A DNA stretch of 64,000 bases from Cellulomonas sp. KRMCY2 (GCF_000526515.1 NZ_JAGF01000001.1:248001-312000); one strand, 5' to 3'. Shown: positions 42,089 to 51,799, counted from the stretch's first letter. Notes: a model not told the origin generated them from the letters alone. Translations and numbers: made by a program.

Positions 42089-43743
42089 GGCTGATCCTCT
42101 CCGGCGTTCGGTTCGACGGTCACAGCCTCAGGATGCCCTGTGATGACCGATGAGATGTTCCACAAGCTCTCAGTGTTCTGCCCGTAGTACTCCGAGTGCC
42201 CCTCCGCTTCGAGGGTGACCGCCTCCGCCAGGGGGTGGCTGCCGCCGTCAGTCTGGAACTGAGTTGCCCCGAAGTAGTCACTGTCCGGCCGGCGGCTGAA
42301 GTTCCCGGACAACCCGACGAGGTCACCGTCAGCCGTGCCGACGAAGACGTGGTCCTCGCTCCGGCCCATCTCGCCGACCGTCTCCGCACCGACCCCTGGT
42401 GAGCCGATGAGCACCCAGTCGTCCATCGGTGCGTCTGTTCGTGCGGTGAGCCCTCCGACCAGAGAGCCGTAGGAATGGGTCACCGCGGTCACGTGTGGCG
42501 CGTCCCCGCTGACCACGCGTGACTCACGGATGCCCCACAGGGTCGAGGCGAGTGCCGGGGCGCCCTGACGCGCGGCGTGGTCCGAGAGCACGTCAATGTC
42601 CATGGGGGCGTGGTACCCGATCCATGCGATCGTCGCAACGGTGCCCGAGCCGCCGCCCGCAGCGCTGATGGCACTGGCTGTGTGCTCAACGCGTGCCGCG
42701 TTCTCAGTGATGGTGTGCATGTAGTTGGTCACGTGGGAGCCCATGCCTGGGACAAGGACCGCGATGTGGTCGGCGGTGGCGACGTCCCCGATCGCAATTG
42801 CGGCTCTGCCCGGCAGCTCGGTGTCGAGCAGCATCAGGTGGTAGTCACCTGCGCCGTTGCCGAGCTCGTCGCGGACTGCTTCGAGCATCGTCAACTGCTC
42901 GCGGGCGTCCGCCATCTGCTGGGCGATCTGGACGTGGGGTGACGACGGGCCGGCGCGCCCGGTGATCGGCCCCAGGGCGTCGAGGCGGGCTTGCAGGCCC
43001 GTGAGGGTGGCGGCGAGCCCGCTGATCGTCGTGGTCAGTACCGACCGGTTCGCGCGGTCCCGGGCGGCAACGGGCACCCCGTCGAGGTTGCCGATCCGTT
43101 CGGGGTGACGAGCGATGAGCAAGGCCCGGGCGGTTGCGGACAGGCTCGTCCACCATGCTGCGACGAAACGCGGGTGGGCGTCAGCCGCAGGGATGTCCCG
43201 CAGGGCGATCTCGGTGACCAAGGCCCGGTCGGTGGGGTCGGAGGTGCTCCCGTCGGCGGCGGCGGTGAAGATCGAACGAACGGCGTGGGCGGCGTCCCGG
43301 TCGGCCTCCCACGCGGCCCGGATCGCCTCCTGGGCGAACCGTTCAGCGTCCTTCGCTGCCCGGTAGGCGTCTGGTTCCTGGGCGCGGTCACCACGGAAGG
43401 TGACGTACCCCTGGGTGCTGACACGCATCCCGTACTGACCGGCGAGGTCGTCGGCCCGATCAAGCAGAGCTTTGGCCGCGGTCAGTGCGTCGGCGGCGGC
43501 CACCAGTGACCGGCGCAGCATCCCGAGGGCTTCGTTGAGCACATCGAGCCGGCGCAGGGTCGTGCGGGCGTTCGCTGCGGCCGCGTCGGCCGCGTCACCT
43601 TCCCAGACACCGTTGCGGGTCAGGGCCGTCACGTCAGTGAACTCACCGGTGGCGGTGTCCACCGTGCGGCGGATCGCCTCAATGTCCCCGGAGGACACCT
43701 CCAACGCACCAGGCCGCCACGAGCGCAACAGCGGCGCGGTCAT
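42085..43743 (-). CDS. Alpha/beta-hydrolase (DUF1023-like) with WXG100-type N-terminus
   Basis: A 552-residue protein. The N-terminal about 200 residues are helical and WXG-like (TRNGVWEGDAADAAAANART). The C-terminal about 300 residues are an alpha/beta hydrolase with the nucleophile elbow THSYGSLVGG, preceded by HIAVLVPGMGSHV and followed by the acid and His regions. This matches the DUF1023 (Pfam Abhydrolase_8) proteins linked to type VII secretion in actinobacteria. The ATG at 43743 overlaps the upstream stop (ATGA). It is likely exported; a lipase or peptidase-like effector role is possible. Confidence 0.82.
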   Translation of the reverse strand: MTAPLLRSWRPGALEVSSGDIEAIRRTVDTATGEFTDVTALTRNGVWEGDAADAAAANARTTLRRLDVLNEALGMLRRSLVAAADALTAAKALLDRADDLAGQYGMRVSTQGYVTFRGDRAQEPDAYRAAKDAERFAQEAIRAAWEADRDAAHAVRSIFTAAADGSTSDPTDRALVTEIALRDIPAADAHPRFVAAWWTSLSATARALLIARHPERIGNLDGVPVAARDRANRSVLTTTISGLAATLTGLQARLDALGPITGRAGPSSPHVQIAQQMADAREQLTMLEAVRDELGNGAGDYHLMLLDTELPGRAAIAIGDVATADHIAVLVPGMGSHVTNYMHTITENAARVEHTASAISAAGGGSGTVATIAWIGYHAPMDIDVLSDHAARQGAPALASTLWGIRESRVVSGDAPHVTAVTHSYGSLVGGLTARTDAPMDDWVLIGSPGVGAETVGEMGRSEDHVFVGTADGDLVGLSGNFSRRPDSDYFGATQFQTDGGSHPLAEAVTLEAEGHSEYYGQNTESLWNISSVITGHPEAVTVEPNAGEDQP

Positions 43744-44039
43744 CGCCACGCTGGTCGCCCCGGCCGGCCGACCTGGTCGCTGGCATGGGTGTCGGTCTCG
43801 GTGTACGACCTGGCGGACGCGTCAGCGGCCTCACCCCAGGAGGCAACAGCGGTCGCAGCCGCGTTGAGCCGGTCGGAGACCTGGGCGCGGATCTCGGCCA
43901 GAGCCACGGCAAGGTCGCCACCACTGGTCGCACCCGCAGCAGACGTCAGCGGGGTCTCGGCGTCGAGCTGGCGAAGACGCGCACCGGTGTCGGTCGCGTC
44001 CACACCTGCGGTGCGCAGCCGTGCCAGGTCAACCCGCAT
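43740..44039 (-). CDS. WXG100/ESX-like small protein
   Basis: A 99-residue, two-helix protein (MRVDLARLRTAGVDATDTGA at the start, then VASWGEAADASARSYTETDT near the end). The W-G turn and the YxxxD/E-like tail fit WXG100-type substrates of type VII secretion. First gene of a coupled three-gene operon. The ATG at 44039 is preceded by AAAGGGGGC. Confidence 0.72.
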   Translation of the reverse strand: MRVDLARLRTAGVDATDTGARLRQLDAETPLTSAAGATSGGDLAVALAEIRAQVSDRLNAAATAVASWGEAADASARSYTETDTHASDQVGRPGRPAWR

Positions 44040-44111
44040 CACATGCCCCCTTTGTGCGCATCCTTCCATGTGGACCGCCGCGCCGGTGGGCAGTCCACAG
44101 GACGGCTGGGG

Positions 44112-45401
44112 CTAGACGTTGCCCCGGTACTCGGCGCTGGAGACGATGCTGGCGATGATCTGCTCGTCGCGTGCGCCGCTCTGGATGGCCCCGACCCAGG
44201 TGATAGTCCCCGACGGGTCGATGTTGCGGCGGAGCAGGTCGAGGTAGTACCCGTCCACGACGCTGGTCAGGTGCTCGGTGGAGTACAGGAACCCGATCGC
44301 GACGGTCCAGCGGTTCGCACCGTTGGCCAGCCGCTCCACCCAGTAGGTGATCTCGGCTTCCGCAGGCGCGCGGTCCAGGACGGTCGCATACAGGTCGATG
44401 ACCCACTGGCGCGGATCGGAGCCGGCCTTGGCGTAGAACTCCGGGGAGGCGATGAACCCGGCCTGCATCTGTTCGATGTGCAGGCCACGGTCCATCTCCT
44501 GCAGCCAGCCTTCGAGGCCGGCGGCGTCGGGTTCACGGCCGAGGTACCGCTGGTAGGAGGACCGGATCAGGCTGGCGCGGAACTCGCGGCTGTAGGTGAT
44601 CCCGTTGGCGACCTCACCGTAGGCCGTGCCCTGGGCCAGGGCCGTGGTCCAGCCCGCCAGGCCGGCCGGGTCGGGGTCACGGTCGAACAGGTCGCGGTAG
44701 ACCTTGGTCACGTACGCGGCGATCGCCGCGGTACTCGACGGTGTGCTCGCCCGCGGCGGCACCTCGGCGGTCGCACCAGCACACGGGCCAGCAAGCAGGG
44801 TGTTGAGGGCGTCGACCTCGGCCTGGTCGGCGGTCAGGTTCCACCGGTACTTCACCACGACCCAGTCGCTGATGTACCGGCACGTGGCTCCGCTGCTCGG
44901 GGGCAGCCACTGGGCCGGGTCCTTCTCGCCCTTGGATTGGTTGATGTTGTCGGTGACCGCCACCAGCGAGGCGCCGATGGTCAGGTCGTTGGCGTAGTCG
45001 CGCCGCTGCTCGGCGGTCCAGGCGTTCGCACCGGAGTCCCACGCCTCCGACAACGGCACCATGTGGTCGATGTCGACATCGCCTGGAACCGTCCACACTC
45101 CACCGTCGTACCAGGACTCCCAACGGCCCGAGGTCACCGTGCAGGTGCCCGAGCGGACGACCGGCACCGTGGACTCGGCGACCAGCACCTCCTGGCGGGT
45201 ATCGCACCCGTTGCCGTCGGCGTCGATCCAGTGCTCGAAGTAGGCGCGGTCGTAGGTGGTGGTGTTCTCAGCCTCGACCGGCACCGCCCGCAGCAGGTCG
45301 GCGACCGACGAGCTCACCGCGACCGCCGGCGGGGCGATCGCCACCGCACCACCCGCGACGAAGGCAACCACGGTCAGGAACGCGCAGCGACGCAGACGCA
45401 T
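44112..45401 (-). CDS. Secreted HNH nuclease with DUF4214 repeats
   Basis: A 429-residue protein. After a signal peptide (ending near PPAVAV) comes an HNH (DUF1524/GmrSD-like) nuclease: DIDHMVPLSEAWDSGA, a central Asn in RDYANDLTIG, and NQSKGEKDPAQWLPP with Cys pairs. The C-terminal about 200 residues hold DUF4214-type helical repeats (YRDLFDRDPDPAGLAGW, then YLGREPDAAGLEGWL). The ATG at 45401 lies only 7 bases from the broken end of an IS3 transposase gene, with no Shine-Dalgarno; promoter and RBS were probably lost to the insertion. Confidence 0.82.
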   Translation of the reverse strand: MRLRRCAFLTVVAFVAGGAVAIAPPAVAVSSSVADLLRAVPVEAENTTTYDRAYFEHWIDADGNGCDTRQEVLVAESTVPVVRSGTCTVTSGRWESWYDGGVWTVPGDVDIDHMVPLSEAWDSGANAWTAEQRRDYANDLTIGASLVAVTDNINQSKGEKDPAQWLPPSSGATCRYISDWVVVKYRWNLTADQAEVDALNTLLAGPCAGATAEVPPRASTPSSTAAIAAYVTKVYRDLFDRDPDPAGLAGWTTALAQGTAYGEVANGITYSREFRASLIRSSYQRYLGREPDAAGLEGWLQEMDRGLHIEQMQAGFIASPEFYAKAGSDPRQWVIDLYATVLDRAPAEAEITYWVERLANGANRWTVAIGFLYSTEHLTSVVDGYYLDLLRRNIDPSGTITWVGAIQSGARDEQIIASIVSSAEYRGNV

Positions 45402-45408
45402 GTTGAAC

Positions 45409-46077
45409 GCTGTAGGGGTTGTCGTTGCTCACCCGGGGCCGGCTGTGAGACTTGGTGACCTCGAGATCGGCCAGCAGCGTCGCGACGGTCTTACTCGTCA
45501 TGGACGTGCCGCGGTCGGCGTGCACGACGTGCGGGACGCCGTGGACAGCGAAGATCTCCCGCATCATCTCCGTCGCTAGGACGGCGGACTCGTGGGCGTG
45601 CACGTGCGCGCCGACGATGTAGCGGGAGTAGATGTCGATCATCACGTACGCGTCGAAGTACTTGCCCTTGACCGGCCCCGCGAGCTTGGTGATGTCCCAC
45701 GTGTAGACCTGCCCGGGGGCGGTGGCGACGAGCTCGGGGATCGCCCTGGCGGGGTGCCGGGCCAGGCGGCGGCGCTCTTTGACCTGCGCGTTCGCCGTCA
45801 GGACGCGGTAGATCGTGGAGATCGACCCCAGATACACGCCCTCGTCGAGCAGGTGCGCGTAGATCTGGATCGGGGGCAGATCCACGAACCGGGCCGAGTT
45901 CACGACCGCCAAGATCTCGGCCCGCTCGTCGCCGGTCAGCCTGTTCACCGGCACCCTCGATCTGGTCACCACCGGGGTGCGGGGCCGGCGGGTCGCGGTC
46001 GCCCGCGCCACCTCGACCAGGACCGCCGCGGCCCTGGTCGGGACCCCGTGGCTGGACAGTTCACGGTAGGTGGCCAT
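45409..46077 (-). pseudogene. Truncated IS3-family OrfB transposase
   Basis: An rve/DDE transposase with WDITKLAGPVKG (first D) and HADRGTSMTS (second D) that breaks off at SNDNPYS, before the catalytic Glu. From 45408 the frame runs into the start region of the secreted HNH gene. So the distal quarter of the IS and its terminal repeat are gone. The ATG overlaps the OrfA stop (TGATG). Confidence 0.85.
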
Positions 46078-46508
46078 CAGCGTGCGCTGGGCCCGTGCTC
46101 GTCCCGCGAGCTCTTGGATATCTCCTCCAAGAGCTCGTGTGCTTTTCCCATGATCGCAAGCGCCACTTCCGTGGTCGCCAACCTCCGCTCGGCCTTATCG
46201 AGCTGGCGCCGCAACCGGGCGATCTCCGCCTGCTCAGCGGTCAGCTTGCCGATCCGCTCCCCGGGTTGCTTGCCCGCCAGGACCCCCGCGTCCCGCAATC
46301 GGCGCCACTCGCTGATCAGCGACGAGTACAACCCGTGCTCACGCAGATACGCCCCACCCTGGCCGTTCTCCAGGGCCACCTCGTACGCGGCCAGATGCTC
46401 AACCTTCTGCGCCGAGGAGAACGACCTCCTCGAGGTCGGACCCCCCGAGCGAGGCCCAGGGCTACTCATACGACCATCGTCGCGCACCGCGATCAAAGAC
46501 GAACTCAT
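46077..46508 (-). CDS. IS3-family OrfA
   Basis: A 143-residue OrfA: HTH region (SSAQKVEHLAAYEVALENGQ), a GLYSSLISEWRRLRDAG motif and a C-terminal leucine-zipper coiled coil (LRRQLDKAERRLATTEVALA). Intact, but the element is inactive because OrfB is truncated. The 255 bases beyond it (46509-46763) show no further gene. Confidence 0.82.
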   Translation of the reverse strand: MSSSLIAVRDDGRMSSPGPRSGGPTSRRSFSSAQKVEHLAAYEVALENGQGGAYLREHGLYSSLISEWRRLRDAGVLAGKQPGERIGKLTAEQAEIARLRRQLDKAERRLATTEVALAIMGKAHELLEEISKSSRDEHGPSAR

Positions 46509-46763
46509 GATGAAGACTTCCTGGTTCTCGCCCCACGCCAACAGCGGACTTGCTATGAACCACCGGCCTCAACTCACCCTGACCCGTAGGGCCACGCCCC
46601 TCAGCTGGCCCCTCCGCGTCAGCCGAGGAGACACCCGAGCGTTGGATCTGACCTGGGCTGTGACCGCCGGTATCAGCGCTGTTGACACGATGAGCGCGCG
46701 ACCGAGAGACTCACGTGCCGCCTCGCCGCTTGAGCGAGGCCATCAAGGGGACGGGATACTTCA

Positions 46764-47201
46764 ATGGAATCTGCTGTGGTTGCCGCACACCCACACGCTC
46801 GTGCTCGCGCACTCGCTGTTATGGCAATGGTCTTTGCCCTCGTCATGAACGCCTCGTCCGCATCGGCGTATACGCGAACCTGGACCTACAGCGGAGAATT
46901 CAAAGCCAGTCTCCAGTCGGGAACCTTCAGCAACGCCGGCGGTGAGATCAAGATCACCGTCGACGCCGGAAACTGCACACCCGGCTACGATTACATCCGG
47001 TTCCAGCTCCAGAAGCAGGGCCAGCTCGCGAGTTGGGCCGATTACGGGACGAGGAAGAACGTGTACTGCGCGAGCGGCGTGTACACGTTCACTTATCCGT
47101 CCGCGCCCGCAGGGACTTATCGCATGTACTTCGATCGGAGCGGGCCCGTCAGTTTTGATGAGAACTGGAAGACCGTGAACGGGACTGTGTACTACTGGTA
47201 G
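46764..47201 (+). CDS. Small secreted protein, unknown
   Basis: A 145-residue protein with a signal peptide (VMAMVFALVMNASSASAYTR) and a mature beta-rich domain with two Cys (GNCTPGYDYIRF and KNVYCASGVYTF), ending FDENWKTVNGTVYYW. The fold looks like a small beta-sandwich. Its 3' end overlaps the VanZ-like gene on the other strand by about 50 bases. Confidence 0.7.
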   Translation: MESAVVAAHPHARARALAVMAMVFALVMNASSASAYTRTWTYSGEFKASLQSGTFSNAGGEIKITVDAGNCTPGYDYIRFQLQKQGQLASWADYGTRKNVYCASGVYTFTYPSAPAGTYRMYFDRSGPVSFDENWKTVNGTVYYW

Positions 47202-47775
47202 GCACTGATCGCTCCTCGCCTGCGCCCTCGGGTTCGCGCCAACGCGCCAGCCGAGGGCGCAGGACGTTCACTCCTACGACGGCACTGGCCAGGCCACCAA
47301 GGCTGTTCAAGACGACGTCAGAGAGCGTTGCAGCGCGACCGTCATTCATCCAGTACTGCATGGACTCGATAAACAATGACGCAGCCACGACGATTGCTGT
47401 GGTGGAAGGTACCTTCAGGCGCGGGATAAGGAGCGGTAAAAGAGCGCCAAGCCAACTTAGGAGCAAGAGATTGATGAGCAGCTGGGCGGCCGCCGTGGAC
47501 GAATGAGCGGCGTCCGCGGCCTGTTGGCCGATTTCGGTCAGAACATTGAGACTGAGATACCGGTCCGGTGCCGCCGCGCCCGCGCTGGGCAAGGTGATCG
47601 CAGCTGTGATCACTGCGGCGGCCGACATTCCCGCAGCGATCATCGCGGTGCTTGCCGCGACGCGCCGCTCGTGACCTCGCGCGATGCCCCATCGGGTGCC
47701 AGCGACTGCAAACACGCCAGCGACAAGCGCAACCGCGAAGAGAGGCGCTGCGTAGATCATTCGAAAGTACTGCAT
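47149..47775 (-). CDS. VanZ-like membrane protein
   Basis: A 208-residue protein with about five transmembrane helices and the VanZ-type motif of ESMQYWM, GRAATLSDVVLNSLGG. It ends in a charged Arg/Ser tail. VanZ-family proteins give low-level glycopeptide resistance or act in envelope processes; a specific role is not shown here. Confidence 0.75.
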   Translation of the reverse strand: MQYFRMIYAAPLFAVALVAGVFAVAGTRWGIARGHERRVAASTAMIAAGMSAAAVITAAITLPSAGAAAPDRYLSLNVLTEIGQQAADAAHSSTAAAQLLINLLLLSWLGALLPLLIPRLKVPSTTAIVVAASLFIESMQYWMNDGRAATLSDVVLNSLGGLASAVVGVNVLRPRLARWREPEGAGEERSVPTSSTQSRSRSSSSHQN

Positions 47776-48137
47776 TTGGCTCCCCCTGGTGGACCCTGCC
47801 GTGTCTGCTGTGCCCGAGTACCGTAATCCCTGCGGCGGACCCAGCGTGCGCTGTTGGCCGGAGTGTCGGCCGGGCGAACGCTCAAGGAAGCGTTGAACTG
47901 CCTGTCTGCGCAGACTCCCACGTCACGGGGGGATGTGACTCAACGGCTGGTTGCTGGGTCCGGGGACTCCTCCGATCGGGTGACGCCGAACCCACAACAC
48001 AATGGGGCAAGGCAGCACGGCGGGAGGTTGGGTGGGCAGCGACACCGGTACGAGCCAGGTCCACACCGATCAGCGGGCCGACGCGGGCCCTACATAGGCC
48101 AGGGTTGCCCGACCTCGGCGCTGCGGTCAGCTCCTCG

Positions 48138-48340
48138 ACGGCCGAGGCGGCAGGTGCCGGTCCAAGCTGGCCGAGTGATCCCGGTCTTGGCGACGATGTC
48201 CGCGATGGTGTGCCCGGTCTCGCGCAGGTGCGCGGCGCAGGCGAGCTTGAGAAGCGTCGGCGACCGTGGGCCGGCCGACCCGAGGGCCAGCAGCACGACG
48301 GCGAGCAGGGCCATCGGGTCGGCGGGTTGGTGGTGTCGAC
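48138..48340 (-). pseudogene. Remnant of a resolvase/invertase C-terminal HTH
   Basis: LLKLACAAHLRETGHTIADI then VAKTGITRPA is the HTH end of small serine resolvases, with no catalytic domain or start nearby. It lies in the 595-base gap 47776-48370, which otherwise shows no gene. Confidence 0.5.
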
Positions 48341-48370
48341 GCTGCGTGAAAACTGACCCCCTGGCGCCGG

Positions 48371-49665
48371 GGCGGATTCCAGCGGTCGACGCAACACGGC
48401 CTATGTCGAGATGAGCGTAGCGAGGCGGGCGGTGGGGGTGTCCCAGCCGAGTGTCTTGCGTGGTCGGGTGTTGAGCTCGGCGGCCACGAGTTCCAGATGC
48501 GAGGCGGGGTGCACGGACAGGTCGGAGCCCTTGGGGAACCAGTCGCGCAGCAGCCCGTTGGTGTTCTCGTTCGTTGGTCTCTGCCACGGGGAGTGCGGGT
48601 CAGCGAAGTAGACCGGCAGGTCCAGGACCGTGGTGATCTTCTCGTGCAACGCCATCTCGCTGCCCTGGTCCCACGTCAGGGTCCGGCGCAGGTGCGCCGG
48701 CAGCTGGGCGAGTGCCGCGACGACGGCCTCACGCACCGGTTCGGCGCCGTGGAACCGGCCCGGCAGGTGACCCAGGAGCGTGAACCGGGTGGTGCGCTCG
48801 ACGAGCGTGACGATCGCTGACTTGTTGGCGGACCCGACGATCAGGTCACCTTCCCAATGGCCGGGCTCGACCCGCTCGAGCACCGTCGCGGGCCGATGAC
48901 TGATCGAGACCATCCGCCCCATCGACCGCGGTCGGCGGGCCTGAGCATGGCGGCGTGCGACACGCTGACGGCGTCGGCGGCGCAGCACCCGCCCGGGCAG
49001 CTCACGCGGCAGGCCGCCGAGGTCGGGGCGGTAGACGGCCTGGTAGATCGTCTCGGTGCACACCCACCGCGACGGGTCGTCGGGGAAGACCACGCGCAGC
49101 TCGTGCGCGATCTGCTCCGGGCTCCAGTGCGCCTTGAGCTTGCAGGTCACGTACTCGCACAGCTGCTCATCGCCGGCCAGACGCGAGCGGCGCGGGCGAG
49201 CCAGTGCCTTGAGCGCCTGCCGGTGCGCCTCGAACGGCCGGTAGGACCCGTCCTCTCGGGCGTGGCGGCGCAGCTCGCGGCTGACCGTCGAAGGCGCCCG
49301 ACCCAGCCGTGCCGCGACCTGCCGGACCGAGAGCCCCTCGCGGCGCAGGTCGGCGATCCTGATCCGTTCGTCCTGGGACAAGCAGCGGACCGAGGGCTCA
49401 GGCCGGGAGCGTGTTGCGATCACCGGCGCATACTCCAGCACCCGCCCGCTGGAAGAGACGACCTTGCGTCCGTTGCGCCACCGCTTGCCCGTGCGCGGGT
49501 TGATCCCCACGATCCTCGACGCCTGCGCCGAGGACTCACCCCTGGCAATCAGCGCCGCGAACATCTCCCGCTTCGCCCCGTCCGGCTCCCGACCAGGCTT
49601 GCCTCGACCAGCCACTTCGACACCTCAATCACCTCAAGGTGTTGCGTCGTTCGCTGGAATCCGCC
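48371..49665. mobile_element. IS30-family insertion sequence
   Basis: Ends are inverted repeats: GGATTCCAGCG then CGACGCAACAC at 48374-48397 and the reverse complement at 49639-49662, 22 of 24 bases matching, with the match extending outward by three bases. One complete transposase gene lies between them. No clear target duplication is seen. Confidence 0.82.
48401..49615 (-). CDS. IS30-family transposase
   Basis: A 404-residue protein. N-terminal HTHs (including LSVRQVAARLGRAPSTVSRE) are followed by the IS30 DDE domain: GHWEGDLIVGSANKS (D), LTWDQGSEMA (D), HSPWQRPTNENTNGLL (E). Appears complete. Confidence 0.92.
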   Translation of the reverse strand: MAGRGKPGREPDGAKREMFAALIARGESSAQASRIVGINPRTGKRWRNGRKVVSSSGRVLEYAPVIATRSRPEPSVRCLSQDERIRIADLRREGLSVRQVAARLGRAPSTVSRELRRHAREDGSYRPFEAHRQALKALARPRRSRLAGDEQLCEYVTCKLKAHWSPEQIAHELRVVFPDDPSRWVCTETIYQAVYRPDLGGLPRELPGRVLRRRRRQRVARRHAQARRPRSMGRMVSISHRPATVLERVEPGHWEGDLIVGSANKSAIVTLVERTTRFTLLGHLPGRFHGAEPVREAVVAALAQLPAHLRRTLTWDQGSEMALHEKITTVLDLPVYFADPHSPWQRPTNENTNGLLRDWFPKGSDLSVHPASHLELVAAELNTRPRKTLGWDTPTARLATLIST

Positions 49666-50137
49666 AACTCCACGATTGGCCCCCAGTCCACCGGGCGCAC
49701 CATCGCGCCCGAAGGTCGACATGGCCGTCAACGTACTCGCTCGCTTCGGACCTGACGGCCGAGTCACGGGCGACGTTGGCGCGGCGATCGGCGACGAGGT
49801 CCCGGGGGTGTAGTTGGCATCCTCCAGGTGACACGATCAGTGGATGGACCGTGGCGAACGTGGGCGCGATCGTTCTCGGCCGTGGATCGCACCCCGGAGC
49901 GGGGGGTACTCCGCAGTCGGCGGCCACCCCCACACCGGTGGGCCCCCGCCGACGAACCCGGCGTCGGCCACGCCAGCACGCCGCGGGAGCCCTCCGTCCC
50001 CACCGGCCACGGCCGAAGACGCGTGCGACCGGGGCGAGGATGGCTGAGCCCTTTCCTGAGCGTTCGCGGCCCCTGCGCACGACGCGGCGCCTTCTCCGTT
50101 CCGCCCCGCGGTGGGACCTGTGGGGAGCGGCTGGACG
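49666..50137. other. Gap without a clear gene
   Basis: About 470 bases between the IS30 and the next gene. A 28-codon plus frame from ATG 49731 (MAVNVLARFGPDGRVTGDVG) could be the end of a gene cut by the IS, but nothing else supports it. Confidence 0.4.
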
Positions 50138-50728
50138 TCACCCGCAGTCGTCGCAGGTCCCGGTAGCGGGGAGTAGCAACCCGCACGTCGGGCACGTCTC
50201 GCTCAGGCGGCGCGCAGCCGGGGCGCGTGGGTGAGGTCGCTCGCCGGGGTACCAAATCGTCTGAGCGTCCACGACTTGACCCGCCACCGCGAGATGCAGG
50301 ACCTCCAGATGGGTCTTGTAGATCTGCGCAGCGATCCGCTCGCCGTCCACAGGGTCATCGCTGGCTGTGGGGACCAACCCACCGATCGCAAGGTACCCCG
50401 CAGTGGGTGGCATCCAGATGCGCACGAATCCACCGGGAGAGGCGAGCAGTTGGTCCAACTCGCGCACTGCGTCGTCCACGAACGGCTTCGTCACGTAGAA
50501 CATCCATCGGTACGCCGGGTCCGCCACGAACGCTGACCCCCATGCCCGGACGAGCTCCCGGGCCGCCGTCGACTGCAACCCGTAGGCGTCGAACGCGTCA
50601 TCCAGCGAACGAAACGACCGGCGCCGAGCCCACCTGCTCCGGTTCTCGACGTCCCAGTCGCGAACCATCTCCGGCGTCAACGGGACGGACCCGAAGTGGA
50701 AGTCGCCAGGCGATGGGTCTCCGGTCAT
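50138..50728 (-). CDS. Zinc-ribbon protein, unknown function
   Basis: A 196-residue alpha/beta protein with a C-terminal zinc ribbon (CPTCGLLLPATGTCDDCG). The N-terminal part shows VENRSRWARRRSFRSLDDAF. The ATG at 50728 has GGGAG upstream. An AGCAC-like half-palindrome in a TTCCGCAGGT context is about 145 bases upstream, near 50873. No family recognised. Confidence 0.68.
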   Translation of the reverse strand: MTGDPSPGDFHFGSVPLTPEMVRDWDVENRSRWARRRSFRSLDDAFDAYGLQSTAARELVRAWGSAFVADPAYRWMFYVTKPFVDDAVRELDQLLASPGGFVRIWMPPTAGYLAIGGLVPTASDDPVDGERIAAQIYKTHLEVLHLAVAGQVVDAQTIWYPGERPHPRAPAARRLSETCPTCGLLLPATGTCDDCG

Positions 50729-51189
50729 GGCCAACTCCCTGTGCTCACAGTCCGCAGACCATCAGCGTGGCACATCGTCCACGCCGCGCAGGCAACCCGT
50801 AGGGAGACTGGTCGACCACGACCGGCGGATCGGGGACGTAGGTGAGGATCCCGAGTCCCGGTGATTCCGCAGGTAGCACGCCTGCATGCAAGATCAAGTC
50901 CGTAGCTGGACAACCCGACGATCATGGAACTCTTCGCAGAAGGTCGTGAGTCCACCCGGCCGTGCAGATTCGACCAGACGCATTTCTCAGCCGGGCGTCT
51001 AGCGCGGCGCGAGGTCCCGCCGGCTGAGGCCGCCGGTCACCGGCCCTGGGCGCTGCGAGAACGTCTTCGCGTTAGGGCACGCCGCAATCTGCACGCGATC
51101 AGCAGCCGGGCCTTTCGTCCCACGAGCGCCACGGAAGGGGGGCGAACCTCAGGCGTCGAGAGCAGCGGCATGAGGCATGGGAGGTTCGG

Positions 51190-51702
51190 ATGTCCAGGTA
51201 TGACGCGGTTCACGAGGCGGTCGTCGCCCAGATCCGCGAGCTCATGAGTGCCGACCCGCCCCTTCCTCGTGCCGATGCCATCTCCGAGGTCGCCGCGGAG
51301 TTGGAGGCCGCGGCGTCACGGGAGGGCGGTCGCTCACCGGTGCGCAAGACCTTGGAGCGGTGGGTACCCAAGGACGTCCCGGCCGACCACGTCCCGGCGT
51401 CCGTGGTCTCGGCATCGCGGCCGGTCGCGGTCGTCCACCGGGAGGGCGGCGTGGTTACTTCGTACGACGACCGGGAGGACACTGCGGAGTCGCCGGAGGG
51501 CCCTCAGGTGACCGACCTGCGCCTCGCACTGGCCGACGTGCAGCAGCAGTTGCGGCATGCCACCACGATGCTCGGACTCCTCCGGGTGCAGCGAGCGCAC
51601 ACCCGGGAACTGCTCGAGCAGGTCCTGCTCGCGGCGGCGGACCCCGAACCCGACGCCCAGCGGGAACGGGCGAGGCCCCGCCCCTCATTGGGTGTCCGTT
51701 GA
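51190..51702 (+). CDS. Helical/coiled-coil protein, KfrA-like in outline
   Basis: A 170-residue protein. The N-terminal helical domain (MSRYDAVHEAVVAQIRELMS ... DAISEVAAELEAAA) resembles small DNA-binding heads, followed by a linker and a C-terminal coiled coil (LRLALADVQQQLRHATTMLG). GGGAGG precedes the ATG. The stretch 50729-51189 before it shows no gene. Similarity to KfrA-type plasmid proteins is only in layout. Confidence 0.6.
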   Translation: MSRYDAVHEAVVAQIRELMSADPPLPRADAISEVAAELEAAASREGGRSPVRKTLERWVPKDVPADHVPASVVSASRPVAVVHREGGVVTSYDDREDTAESPEGPQVTDLRLALADVQQQLRHATTMLGLLRVQRAHTRELLEQVLLAAADPEPDAQRERARPRPSLGVR

Positions 51703-51799
51703 TCTCCGCTTCTGGGCCGAGCTCATCTCGCCGTACGCGCTGACGGCCCGGGCGGCATGGCTCGGCTCTCAGAGTCGACGCCTGTGTCGGTGGGGTTGC

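Noticed and set aside
47854-48414. Plus-strand frames in the gap before the IS30
   Set aside because: No coding character; the only recognisable trace is the resolvase HTH remnant on the other strand.
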